Origin: Firmicutes bacterium UBA2058 | GTDB lineage: Bacteria; Bacillota; Clostridia; Tissierellales; Sedimentibacteraceae | Direction of reading: 5' to 3' | Length of the DNA stretch: 34,945 nt | Assembly (NCBI GenBank): GCA_002332905.1 | Contig: DDAM01000057.1 | Span: 2,429-37,373, forward strand | Shown here: positions 23,750 to 32,133 of the stretch, in pieces | How positions within the stretch are numbered: the stretch's first letter is position 1 | Layout: every line of letters begins with the position of its first letter | Position numbers and translations under genes: made by a program | Notes under the pieces: generated by a model | What the model saw: the letters and a program-made list of their open reading frames with translations, nothing else | The model's database searches: none | Told to the model about the DNA's origin: nothing

Positions 23750-26071
23750 TTGAAAAACTATAAAAAGGAAAATAAAAAACTCCCATTGATTCCCATTAGA
23801 GGTATTGGAATATTTCCTAATATGCTAATACATTTTGACGTTGGTCGTGAAAGATCTATAAATGCTTTAGAAGAAGCAATGCTTGAAGACTCAAATGTTT
23901 TTTTGACAGTTCAAAAGGAAGCAAATGTAGATAATCCAACAATTGAGGATTTTAATGAAGTTGGGGTAGTATGTAAAATAAAGCAAATGCTTAAAATGCC
24001 TGGTGAAAATATTAGAGTTTTAGCTGAAGGTATAAACAGAGCAAAAATATTAGAAATAATTCAGGAAGAACCATATTTTGAAGCAGATATAGATGAATAT
24101 TCATATATAGATGAAACTGAAATAGATGAACAAAATGAAGCTACACGAAGATTTTGCTTGGAAACCTTTGAGCAATATGCATCTGTTCATAACAAAATTT
24201 CATTGGATGTCGCTCAATCAGTAAAAAATATTTCTAACCCTGACAAGCTAGCGGATACTTTGGCTTCTTATATATATCTTAAAGCAGATGAAAAACAAAA
24301 ATTGTTAGAAATATTTGATCCATTTAAAAGATTATCTGAATTAATTAATCTGTTTGTTGAAGAGACGAATGTTATTCAAATAGAAGAAAAAATCAGTGAA
24401 AGAGTTAAAAAGCAAGTAAATGATTATCAAAGAGAATATTATTTAAAAGAGCAGCTTAAGGCTATACAAAAAGAACTTGGTGATGACGACGAAGATGACG
24501 AGGAAGGTTACAAAAAAAGAGCAGAAGATAAAAATTTACCTAAAGAGGTAAGAGAAAAGGTAATTAAAGAAATAAAAAAATTAAATAGAATATCTTCATC
24601 ATCTCCTGATGCTGGTGTAATTAGAACATATCTTGATTTTGTTTTCGATTTGCCTTGGAATAAAAAAAGCAAGGACAATAAGGACATAAAATTAGCTCGT
24701 GATATATTAGAGAAGGATCATTTTGGATTAGAGGATGTTAAAGAAAGAATCCTTGAGCATTTAGCAGTTCGACAGTTGAATCCTAAGAAAAAAGGTTCTA
24801 TATTATGTTTAGTTGGACCTCCAGGTGTTGGAAAAACATCTATAGCAAGCTCAATAGCTAGAGCAATGGACAGAAAATTTATTAGAATTTCATTGGGAGG
24901 AGTAAGAGACGAAGCCGAAATTAGAGGTCACAGAAGAACTTATGTTGGAGCTATACCTGGCAGAATAATTGATTCTATTTCAAAGGTAAAAGTAAATAAT
25001 CCTGTATTTTTATTAGATGAAATTGATAAATTAGCTAGTGATTATAAAGGGGATCCTGCTTCAGCATTACTAGAGGCACTTGATCCAGAACAAAATACAA
25101 CTTTTACAGACCATTATTTAGATTTACCATTTGATTTATCAAATGTAATGTTTATAACAACAGCTAATAGTACAAGCACTATACCTGGACCTCTTCTTGA
25201 TAGAATGGAAGTTATAGAGGTATCAGGCTATACTGATGAAGAAAAATACAATATAGCAGAAAAATATTTATTAGGTAAACAAATTAAAGATAATGGCTTA
25301 ACAGATGATGACATAAAAGTATCAAAAGGAGTAATAGAGGAAATAATACAACATTACACAAGAGAATCTGGTGTTAGAAGCTTAGAAAGAAACATAGGCA
25401 AAATTGTTAGAAAAACAGCGGTATTAATTGTTGAAAACAAGAAAAAACCTATAGTTGTTAATACAAAGAATTTAATAAACTTTCTAGGAGCTCCAAAATA
25501 TTTATTTGATACAACTTATGATGAAAATCAAATAGGTATTGTTACTGGACTGGCGTGGACTTCTGTAGGTGGTGAAACATTATTTGTTGAAGTAAATATT
25601 ATGAAGGGTGACGGCAAGCTTCAGTTAACAGGACAACTTGGTGATGTTATGAAAGAGTCTGCTATGGCAGGGTTAAGCTATATTAAAGCAAATGCTGACA
25701 AATATAATATAGATAGTAAAGTACTAAAAGAAAATGATATTCATGTACATGTACCAGAAGGTGCTATACCAAAGGATGGTCCGTCAGCAGGAATAACAAT
25801 TACAACAGCAATTTTATCAGCTTTAACAAATAAATATATTTATAAAGATGTAGCTATGACTGGTGAAATCACAATTAGAGGAAGAGTTTTACCAATTGGT
25901 GGATTAAAAGAAAAATTACTGGCTGCTAAAAGAGCTGGTATAAGAAAAGTTATTTTACCAATTAAAAATAAACCTGATGTATTAAAAATTAATTCTAAAG
26001 TAATAAAAACTTTAGATATTGTGTATGCTAATACAATAGATGAAGTAATAGAAAATGCATTTGTTAAATAA
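23750..26071 (+). CDS. lon: ATP-dependent protease Lon
   Basis: 773 aa, full-length LonA. The N-terminal substrate-binding domain begins 'LPLIPIRGIGIFPNMLIHFD'; the AAA+ module has Walker A 'GPPGVGKTSIA' and Walker B 'PVFLLDEIDKLASDYKGDP'; the protease domain has the catalytic dyad Ser679 ('KDGPSAGITI') and Lys722 ('GGLKEKLLAAK'). Numbering from the TTG at 23750 puts both on the classical positions. A GTG nine bases upstream is part of the Shine-Dalgarno GAGGTGA, so TTG is preferred. It degrades misfolded and regulatory proteins. The spacer upstream carries palindromes shared with tig. Confidence 0.97.
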   Translation: MKNYKKENKKLPLIPIRGIGIFPNMLIHFDVGRERSINALEEAMLEDSNVFLTVQKEANVDNPTIEDFNEVGVVCKIKQMLKMPGENIRVLAEGINRAKILEIIQEEPYFEADIDEYSYIDETEIDEQNEATRRFCLETFEQYASVHNKISLDVAQSVKNISNPDKLADTLASYIYLKADEKQKLLEIFDPFKRLSELINLFVEETNVIQIEEKISERVKKQVNDYQREYYLKEQLKAIQKELGDDDEDDEEGYKKRAEDKNLPKEVREKVIKEIKKLNRISSSSPDAGVIRTYLDFVFDLPWNKKSKDNKDIKLARDILEKDHFGLEDVKERILEHLAVRQLNPKKKGSILCLVGPPGVGKTSIASSIARAMDRKFIRISLGGVRDEAEIRGHRRTYVGAIPGRIIDSISKVKVNNPVFLLDEIDKLASDYKGDPASALLEALDPEQNTTFTDHYLDLPFDLSNVMFITTANSTSTIPGPLLDRMEVIEVSGYTDEEKYNIAEKYLLGKQIKDNGLTDDDIKVSKGVIEEIIQHYTRESGVRSLERNIGKIVRKTAVLIVENKKKPIVVNTKNLINFLGAPKYLFDTTYDENQIGIVTGLAWTSVGGETLFVEVNIMKGDGKLQLTGQLGDVMKESAMAGLSYIKANADKYNIDSKVLKENDIHVHVPEGAIPKDGPSAGITITTAILSALTNKYIYKDVAMTGEITIRGRVLPIGGLKEKLLAAKRAGIRKVILPIKNKPDVLKINSKVIKTLDIVYANTIDEVIENAFVK

Positions 26072-26095
26072 GAATTTAGCTAGGCTAAATTCTTA
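26069..26095 (+). terminator. Hairpin after lon, weak terminator or attenuator
   Basis: Perfect 12-bp stem TAAGAATTTAGC / GCTAAATTCTTA with a 3-nt loop, starting on the lon stop codon and followed only by TTTAC. Only 23 nt remain before engB, so read-through is likely. Confidence 0.55.
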
Positions 26096-26117
26096 TTTAC
26101 AATGAGAAGAGGTTATT

Positions 26118-26717
26118 ATGATTATAAAAAAATCGGAATTGTTAATTACTGCAGCTAAAAAAGAACAATATCCTGAAACTGCTGTACCTGAAATAGCATT
26201 TGCTGGTAAATCTAATGTTGGCAAATCATCTATGATTAATGCGTTATTAAATAGAAAATCTTTGGCTCGTACCAGTTCTCAACCGGGAAAAACACAAACT
26301 ATCAATTTTTACAACATAAATGATATTTTAAATTTCGTTGATTTACCTGGATATGGTTATGCAAAGGTGTCGAAAAGCGAAAAAGAAAAATGGGGTAAAA
26401 TGATAGAGACATACCTTACTAGTAGGGAACAGCTAAAGGAAGTTATTTTACTTATTGACATTAGACATGAACCTAATGCTAATGATATACAAATGTATGA
26501 ATGGATAAAGTCCTTTGGTTATACTGGTTTTGTTATAGCAACAAAAGCTGATAAAATTTCAAAGGGTCAAAGAGACAAATATATTAATGTCATTAAAAAA
26601 ACATTGAATATTGAAGATAAAAATCTTATTATATCATTTTCAGCTTCTGAGAAGATTAATGTCGAAAAAGTTTGGGATTTGTTTGAAAATATAATAGAAT
26701 TTAATGATAATGAATGA
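26118..26717 (+). CDS. engB: Ribosome biogenesis GTP-binding protein EngB/YsxC
   Basis: 199 aa, normal size. An essential GTPase in Bacillus for assembly of the large ribosomal subunit. G1 'GKSNVGKSSMINALL', G2 region 'LARTSSQPGKTQTINFY', G3 'VDLPGYGYAKVSK', G4 'TKADKIS' and G5 'SFSASEK' are all present. Position directly after lon is conserved in many Firmicutes. Ribosome binding site GAAGAGG. Confidence 0.97.
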   Translation: MIIKKSELLITAAKKEQYPETAVPEIAFAGKSNVGKSSMINALLNRKSLARTSSQPGKTQTINFYNINDILNFVDLPGYGYAKVSKSEKEKWGKMIETYLTSREQLKEVILLIDIRHEPNANDIQMYEWIKSFGYTGFVIATKADKISKGQRDKYINVIKKTLNIEDKNLIISFSASEKINVEKVWDLFENIIEFNDNE

Positions 26718-26747
26718 TTAAGTTAATATTTATTGGGTATATAACAC

Positions 26748-27152
26748 ATGACTGAAAGGATGTGTTGTGAAGTGAGTCAAATTATCAAGAAGAATATCAA
26801 AAGTGATATAAGCATAATGAATGATATAGTTACTGATATTATATTAAGTATTGATAAGAAAATCGGGGAAGATAATTTATTTAATATTAAGCTAATATTA
26901 AGTGAGCTTATAGTAAACAGTATTATACATGGAAACAACAATGATAGAGAAAAAAATATTTTTATTTATCTATTTATTGATGATAAATGGGTAGAAATGA
27001 GTGTTAGTGATGAAGGTGAAGGATTTAAATATTCAAAAAATTTAGACCCTTGTACTTTTTGTGAATCTGGCAGAGGGCTTCTTATAGTTGAAGGTCTATC
27101 AGATCACTTTATTGTATGCAAAAATTTTATTACTAGTATAAAGTATATTTAG
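26748..27152 (+). CDS. Small HATPase-domain protein, RsbW/SpoIIAB-like anti-sigma or ATP-binding regulator
   Basis: Up to 134 aa, a single GHKL ATPase domain with no sensor region. The N box is 'LILSELIVNSIIHGNN', the G1 box 'VSDEGEGF' and the G2 box 'GRGLLIVEGLSD', in the order and spacing of RsbW/SpoIIAB serine kinases that bind sigma factors and phosphorylate anti-anti-sigma partners. No sigma factor or antagonist gene is next to it, so the partner is unknown. The start is unclear: ATG 26748, ATG 26760 (inside GAAAGGATG) and GTG 26772 are in frame; GTG 26772 lies about 11 nt from the AAAGGA. It follows engB by 30 nt and ends before a terminator. Confidence 0.82.
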   Translation: MTERMCCEVSQIIKKNIKSDISIMNDIVTDIILSIDKKIGEDNLFNIKLILSELIVNSIIHGNNNDREKNIFIYLFIDDKWVEMSVSDEGEGFKYSKNLDPCTFCESGRGLLIVEGLSDHFIVCKNFITSIKYI

Positions 27153-27235
27153 TTTATATAATTGAATAATTAATATGTTTTAAAAATAATTAAATATTGA
27201 TATAATAGTACCGTTAGGTATTATTATAAAAATAG

Positions 27236-27290
27236 CTTGCTAGCAAGACTATGATATAATAAACACTATAAGTATAGTGTTTTATTTTTT
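27236..27290 (+). terminator. Rho-independent terminator downstream of the HATPase gene, with an adjacent palindrome
   Basis: Stem AAACACTAT (27261-27269) / ATAGTGTTT (27274-27282) followed by ATTTTTT. Just upstream CTTGCTAGCAAG (27236-27247) is a perfect 12-bp palindrome that extends to an ATAG/CTAT-closed hairpin with one bulge. The rest of the 27153-27378 spacer holds nothing I can name. Confidence 0.75.
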
Positions 27291-27378
27291 GGAACTGAGG
27301 TTGAAAAATAATAAAAACCCATTTTAAAAATGAGTAGGAAAGTAGGCACTGAGTCAGGCACGGTGCATGGGCATAAGA

Positions 27379-29730
27379 ATGAATAAAATTAAACTTTCAG
27401 TTAGAGAATTAATTGGCTATGTATATAAAAGTGGTGATATAGGCGGAGACTCTATAAGTGTTGAAAGAGCCTTAGAAGGAACAAGGATACATAAACTACT
27501 ACAAAGTCAAATGGACGAAAATTATAAAAAAGAATACTATTTGAAGCATGAATTTAACTATATGAATATTGATTTTGTAGTTGAAGGTAGGGCAGACGGA
27601 ATTATAATTGAAGAAAATGAAATTACAATAGATGAAATAAAGTCTACCTATAAAACATTAGATACTATTGATGAAAATTATAATTTTTCTCATATAGCTC
27701 AGGCTTTATGTTATGGTTATTTTTATTGTATTAATGAATCAATCAATTCAGCTATTGTACAGTTAAGATATTGTAATATTGAAACAGAGGAAACTAAAAC
27801 TATAAGAAAAAATTATACTATTGATGAGTTAACTAAATTTTTTTACGAGTTAATTGATAAATATTTAGAATGGGCTGAACTCAGAATTGAACACTATGTA
27901 TCTAAAAGAATAACTATTGATGAAATGGTATTTCCTTTTGAAAGCTATAGACAAGGTCAAAGAAATCTTTTGGTAGCAGTATATCAAACTATAAATAACA
28001 AAAAAAAGCTATTTGCACAGGCACCTACTGGTATTGGAAAAACAATATCTGTGCTTTTTCCGTCTATTAAGGCACTAAATAGCAACAATAACAGTAAAAT
28101 ATATTATTTGACAGCAAAATCATCTACTAAACAAATGGCTGAAGATACTATTTCAAAGCTACTAAATAGAGGGTTAAAACTTAGAACAACAATAATTACA
28201 GCTAAAGAAAAAATATGCTGTAATGATACTTTTAATTGTGATGCTGAGATATGTCCTTATGCAAGGGATTACTATTCGAGAATAAATGATGTTTTACTTA
28301 CTGCAATGAAATCTGAGTATATGTTTAATAGAGATTATATTGAAAAGCTTGCTAAAAAATACACTGTGTGTCCATTTGAGCTCAGTTTAGAATTAGGGTA
28401 TTCTTCTGATGTAGTTGTATGTGACTATAATTATTATTTTGATCCTAGAGTTGCCTTTCAAAGAGAGGATTTTATGGATAATACTAATGATATTCTTCTA
28501 ATAGATGAGGCGCATAACTTAGAAGATAGAACTAGAAATATGTATTCATGTGAACTGATAAAAGAGAAATATTATGAGGTTTATAAGGAGATAAAGAGTG
28601 TATCTTTTTTAGATAAAGACATATCAAAATCTCTTAAGAATATTAATAGTGAGTTTGTTTCATTAAAAAAAGAATTTGCTGATAAGGAAGAAAGAAAGAA
28701 TATATTGACTGAAGAACCTACTAAGCTGTTAAAATCACTAAGAGGTTTTGTGGCAAAAACAGAAAAATGGATGAATGATAAAAAAGGATATAATAACGAG
28801 AAGCTCGAAGAATTATATTTCGAAAGTATGTTTTTTATAAAATTATCAGAACTGTATGATGAGAATTTTTGCTACTACTTAGAGAAGGGTAAAACTTTCA
28901 TGATCAAAATATTTTTAATTAATACTTCTGATATACTAAGCAGCCTATTAAAGAATGCTTATTCTTCAATATTTTTTTCTGCAACACTTACTCCTTTAAG
29001 ATATTATAGGCAAATTCTTGGAGGCAATGCAGAAGAAGACAAATTATTGTTACTTGATTCACCTTTTAGTATTGATAATTTTAACTTAATTGTAAGCGGA
29101 AATCTATCAATGAAATACACACTAAGGGATAATAATATATCTAAAATCTGTGAATATATACATACTACTATTAACAATAAATTAGGAAATTATATAGTCT
29201 TTTTTCCATCATACGCATATTTAAATAAGGTATGTGATATATATGAAACACTGTATGATGATAAAATTATAATAAATTCAGCTTCTTTACAAGAAAATGA
29301 ACAGCTAGAAATATTAGAAAAGTTCTATTATAATAGAAATATAGTTTTATTTACAGTTGTAGGTGGTGTATTTTCTGAAGGAATTAATTTACCTTATGAT
29401 ATGTTAATAGGCTCTATTGTAATAGGTACTGGTATTCCGCAAATATCCTTTGAAAGAAATTTAATAAAAGATTTCTTTGATAAGAAATATAACTGTGGAT
29501 ATGATTTTGCATATAAATATCCGGGATTTAATAAGGTCTTACAATCTGTTGGCAGAGTTATTAGAACTGAAGAAGATAGAGGATTAGCATTGTTAATTGA
29601 TTCTAGATTATTACAACAAAATTATCTAGAATTATTTCCTAATCATTGGAAAGATTATAAAGTAATATATAATGAAAACCAATTAAATAATTTTTTAAAT
29701 AAATTTTGGCTTGAAGGAGGAGAAGTGTGA
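27379..29730 (+). CDS. RecB-like nuclease fused to an XPD/DinG-type DNA helicase
   Basis: 783 aa. Residues ~25-190 form a PD-(D/E)xK nuclease of the RecB/Cas4 type: 'GTRIHKLLQ' (His), 'GRADGII' (Asp), 'ITIDEIKST' (E-x-K) and the QxxxY-like 'AQALCYGY'. The rest is a superfamily 2 XPD/DinG helicase: Walker A 'APTGIGKTISVLFP', DEAH box 'LLIDEAHNLEDRT', and motif VI 'QSVGRVIRTEEDRG'. Between Walker A and DEAH the Cys set 'KICCNDTFNCDAEICPYA' and 'YTVCPFEL' fits the FeS cluster of XPD proteins. It probably unwinds and trims damaged or branched DNA. An ATG at 27367 is also in frame; neither has a clear Shine-Dalgarno sequence. Confidence 0.85.
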   Translation: MNKIKLSVRELIGYVYKSGDIGGDSISVERALEGTRIHKLLQSQMDENYKKEYYLKHEFNYMNIDFVVEGRADGIIIEENEITIDEIKSTYKTLDTIDENYNFSHIAQALCYGYFYCINESINSAIVQLRYCNIETEETKTIRKNYTIDELTKFFYELIDKYLEWAELRIEHYVSKRITIDEMVFPFESYRQGQRNLLVAVYQTINNKKKLFAQAPTGIGKTISVLFPSIKALNSNNNSKIYYLTAKSSTKQMAEDTISKLLNRGLKLRTTIITAKEKICCNDTFNCDAEICPYARDYYSRINDVLLTAMKSEYMFNRDYIEKLAKKYTVCPFELSLELGYSSDVVVCDYNYYFDPRVAFQREDFMDNTNDILLIDEAHNLEDRTRNMYSCELIKEKYYEVYKEIKSVSFLDKDISKSLKNINSEFVSLKKEFADKEERKNILTEEPTKLLKSLRGFVAKTEKWMNDKKGYNNEKLEELYFESMFFIKLSELYDENFCYYLEKGKTFMIKIFLINTSDILSSLLKNAYSSIFFSATLTPLRYYRQILGGNAEEDKLLLLDSPFSIDNFNLIVSGNLSMKYTLRDNNISKICEYIHTTINNKLGNYIVFFPSYAYLNKVCDIYETLYDDKIIINSASLQENEQLEILEKFYYNRNIVLFTVVGGVFSEGINLPYDMLIGSIVIGTGIPQISFERNLIKDFFDKKYNCGYDFAYKYPGFNKVLQSVGRVIRTEEDRGLALLIDSRLLQQNYLELFPNHWKDYKVIYNENQLNNFLNKFWLEGGEV

Positions 29731-29734
29731 AAAA

Positions 29735-29818
29735 AGCGAAGAGAAAAACACTCTTCGCTCTATGGAAAAATCAAAAAAACGATTTTTCATCGCAATTTGT
29801 GATGCCACGAAGTGGCAT
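29735..29818 (+). repeat. Double-hairpin intergenic repeat, copy B, plus a third hairpin
   Basis: AGCGAAGAG / CTCTTCGCT with loop AAAAACA (29735-29759), then CTATG, then GAAAAATC / GATTTTTC (29765-29772 and 29781-29788), then ATGCCAC-gaa-GTGGCAT (29802-29818). It has the same plan as copy A (5464-5520), with compensating changes in both stems. It sits between the helicase stop and the aminotransferase start. Confidence 0.7.
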
Positions 29819-29831
29819 AATAGGAGGAAGA

Positions 29832-30635
29832 ATGATAAATATAGTTTCAGAAAAAAATGTATTAAACGGTAGTATAATTGATAAAAGCACTACCAATAAA
29901 TTAATTGAAGAGGACAAAACAAGAATATATGAAGTTATTAGAGTAATTAATAATAAGCCTGTTTTTTTACTTGAGCATTATGAAAGACTGGTTAAAAGCA
30001 TAAAATTATCTAATTTAGATGCTGATATAAATTATGATTCATTCAAAAACTGCATAAATTTATTAATAAGTGAAAATGATTTAAGTAATTGTAATATTAG
30101 AGTTTCTTTTGATTTAAAAGAGGAGCCTTTGCTATTTATGTATTTTGTAAAAAGCTTTTATCCTGATAAAAGTTACTATGAAACAGGAATACATACTATA
30201 ACTATTATAAAAGAAAGAGAAAATCCTAATATTAAAAAAAATGCCAAGAGTTATAGAGACGAAATAGATTTATTATTAAAAGAGAATGAAGCATTTGAAG
30301 CAATATTAGTTAATTTTGATAAAACAATAAGTGAAGGTAGCAAATCAAATGTATTTTTTGTAAAAGGAAACAGCTTAATAACTGCAGAGGATGAGGATGT
30401 GCTATTAGGCGTAACAAGGAATAAGGTACTTGAAATAGCTGAAAATTTGAATATAAACATAATTAAAAGAAAAATACACTTAGAAGAAATTAATGACTTT
30501 GATGGTGCTTTTATTACAGGAACATCAAATAATGTTTTACCAATTAAAACAATAAATAATATATTACTTAAGTCTACTACTAACGAAGTTGTTATAAAAT
30601 TAATGAAAGAATATGAAAAACTAATCTTAGAGTAA
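29832..30635 (+). CDS. Class IV aminotransferase (branched-chain aminotransferase/aminodeoxychorismate lyase-like)
   Basis: 267 aa, PLP-dependent fold type IV. Marks: 'RIYEVIRVINNKPVFLLEHYERL' near the N-terminus, the PLP Lys region 'NPNIKKNAKSYRDEI', the cofactor-binding 'SEGSKSNVFFVKGNSL' and 'FITGTSNNVLPI' near the C-terminus. The family includes BCAT, D-amino acid aminotransferase and 4-amino-4-deoxychorismate lyase (PabC, folate synthesis); the short length and sequence style fit PabC best, but no pab genes are adjacent, so no symbol is given. The frame is open 105 bases further upstream, but that part consists of hairpin repeat sequence; ATG 29832 has AGGAGG at good spacing. Strong terminator downstream. 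Confidence 0.85.
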   Translation: MINIVSEKNVLNGSIIDKSTTNKLIEEDKTRIYEVIRVINNKPVFLLEHYERLVKSIKLSNLDADINYDSFKNCINLLISENDLSNCNIRVSFDLKEEPLLFMYFVKSFYPDKSYYETGIHTITIIKERENPNIKKNAKSYRDEIDLLLKENEAFEAILVNFDKTISEGSKSNVFFVKGNSLITAEDEDVLLGVTRNKVLEIAENLNINIIKRKIHLEEINDFDGAFITGTSNNVLPIKTINNILLKSTTNEVVIKLMKEYEKLILE

Positions 30636-30667
30636 TAGTGCGTGATATGCACGCATCGTACAAAAAA

Positions 30668-30697
30668 CACAAAAACGACCTCGGGGTCGTTTTTGTG
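30668..30697. terminator. Strong hairpin terminator after the aminotransferase gene
   Basis: Perfect 13-bp stem CACAAAAACGACC / GGTCGTTTTTGTG with a TCGG tetraloop (30681-30684). A and T runs lie inside the stem, so it can act in both directions. Confidence 0.85.
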
Positions 30698-30813
30698 AAG
30701 CATTAATATGCATAAAAGGGGTATTGGGAATATATTTGGCTATCGGGGGGATAACCTGATATCATTATAACAAAATTCGACATTATATGCAATAGCTTTT
30801 TGAAAAAAATTTT

Positions 30814-30888
30814 TTGTAATTAATAAAAATTTAGGTTATAATAAAACTATACAAATAAATGTTCAAATATTATTATTAATATTGAACA
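30814..30888 (+). promoter_or_regulatory. Predicted promoter of the cysteine desulfurase-thiI pair with a leader inverted repeat
   Basis: -35 TTGTAA (30814-30819), exactly 17 bp, -10 TATAAT (30837-30842). About 18 nt downstream of the -10 is TGTTCAA-N15-TTGAACA (30860-30888), an inverted repeat between the promoter and the ribosome binding site GCGAGG. It could be an operator or a leader hairpin; the cognate factor is unknown. Confidence 0.5.
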
Positions 30889-30921
30889 ATATTATTAAAT
30901 TTTAACATTTGCGAGGAATAA

Positions 30922-32079
30922 ATGAATATATATTTAGACAATTGTGCAACAACAAAAGTAAGAGATGAAGTATTAGATGAAATCATAAATACTTATAATA
31001 AGGATTATGGTAACCCATCTTCACTTCATAGAATGGGATTAGCCGTAGAGAAAAAAATTAACATTGCTCGAAAGAGTGTAGCTTCACTTATAAATGCTAG
31101 TGAAAAGAATATAATGTTTACTAGTGGTGGAACAGAATCTAATAATTTAGCTATAAATAGCCATATGTTAAAGATAAATAAAAGCTATAATATTGTTACT
31201 ACAATTATAGAACATGCTTCGGTATATAATGTATTTAAGCAATATGAAAAAAAAGGCTATGATGTTAGATATCTTAATACAGATAGAAATGGATTTATTG
31301 ATTTTAACAGTTTAGAACAATTAGTAAATGAAAAAACTGGACTTATATCAATAATATATGTCAATAATGAAATTGGTACAATTCAAAAACTAGACGAAAT
31401 AATTAAATATGTAAGAAATAAAAATAATAAAATAAAAATTCATGTAGATGCCATTCAAGCTATTGGTAAAATACCAATAGATGTAAAAAAATTAAATATT
31501 GATACTATGTCATTTAGCAGTCATAAAATACATGGACCAAAAGGCGTTGGAGGGCTATATATTAGTTCTAAATCTAATTTTGAAGCATTAATGTATGGAG
31601 GAGGACAAGAAGAAAGTTTAAGACCGGGAACAGAAAATACACCTGGGATTATTGGATTTGGTAAAGCATGTGAGCTGATTAAAAATGATTTTAAAGAAGA
31701 GGTTAATAAGTTAAATATGCTTAAATCTGCTTATGCCAAGAAGTTAAGTGAAAGTATAGATGATATAATTATTAATAGCATGCTTGATAGTAATAGTGCA
31801 CCACATGTACTTAGTGCATCGTTTAAAGATGTCAAAGCTGAGGTTTTAGTTCATTATTTAGAGAATTATGATATATACGTATCAACAGGTGCAGCATGTT
31901 CATCTAAGTCAGATAGTATAAGTAGAACTTTAGAAGCGATTGGATTAAATGAAAATTATATCAATGGTACTATTAGACTTAGCTTTGGATATTTTAATGA
32001 TATAAATGATGTTGACTTTACTGTAGATAAAATAAAGGAAAGTGTTGAAGACATAAGAAAAATAACAAGAATAAGGTAG
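30922..32079 (+). CDS. Cysteine desulfurase, NifS/IscS family
   Basis: 385 aa, PLP enzyme that takes sulfur from L-cysteine as a persulfide. PLP site 'SSHKIHGPKGVGGLYI' (Lys202), N-terminal 'YLDNCATTKVRDEV' and 'MFTSGGTESNNLAI', active Cys326 in the flexible loop 'STGAACSSKSD'. The loop length is that of the IscS/NifS group rather than SufS. It lies directly before thiI, the Firmicute pairing (NifZ-ThiI in Bacillus) in which the desulfurase loads ThiI with sulfur for tRNA 4-thiouridine. It starts after GCGAGG. Confidence 0.93.
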   Translation: MNIYLDNCATTKVRDEVLDEIINTYNKDYGNPSSLHRMGLAVEKKINIARKSVASLINASEKNIMFTSGGTESNNLAINSHMLKINKSYNIVTTIIEHASVYNVFKQYEKKGYDVRYLNTDRNGFIDFNSLEQLVNEKTGLISIIYVNNEIGTIQKLDEIIKYVRNKNNKIKIHVDAIQAIGKIPIDVKKLNIDTMSFSSHKIHGPKGVGGLYISSKSNFEALMYGGGQEESLRPGTENTPGIIGFGKACELIKNDFKEEVNKLNMLKSAYAKKLSESIDDIIINSMLDSNSAPHVLSASFKDVKAEVLVHYLENYDIYVSTGAACSSKSDSISRTLEAIGLNENYINGTIRLSFGYFNDINDVDFTVDKIKESVEDIRKITRIR

Positions 32080-32087
32080 CTAGAGAA

Positions 32088-32115
32088 AGTGTGAAGAAAA
32101 AACATTCTTCACACT
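32088..32115 (+). repeat. Intergenic hairpin repeat, copy C (single hairpin)
   Basis: AGTGTGAAGAA (32088-32098) / TTCTTCACACT (32105-32115) with loop AAAACA, then ATGGAGGAATTT. It matches the first half of copies A and B; the second hairpin is missing, and its first arm (GAAGAATC in copy A) is GAGGAATT here, which creates the GGAGG used as the thiI ribosome binding site. Confidence 0.7.
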
Positions 32116-32133
32116 ATGGAGGAATTTAATAAA

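Noticed and set aside
26748..27152. Naming the HATPase gene spoIIAB or rsbW
   Set aside because: The ATPase boxes fit the group, but the sigma factor and anti-anti-sigma genes that define those operons are absent.
27290..27378. Helicase leader considered as a riboswitch or small RNA
   Set aside because: Only weak imperfect pairings (CCCAT/ATGGG) and no match to a known riboswitch core.
30708..30770. G-rich patch (GGGG, GGG, GGGGGG) and a 20-codon frame before the desulfurase promoter, considered as G-quadruplex or small gene
   Set aside because: Tract spacing is poor for a quadruplex, the frame has no ribosome binding site, and the patch lies upstream of the predicted promoter.
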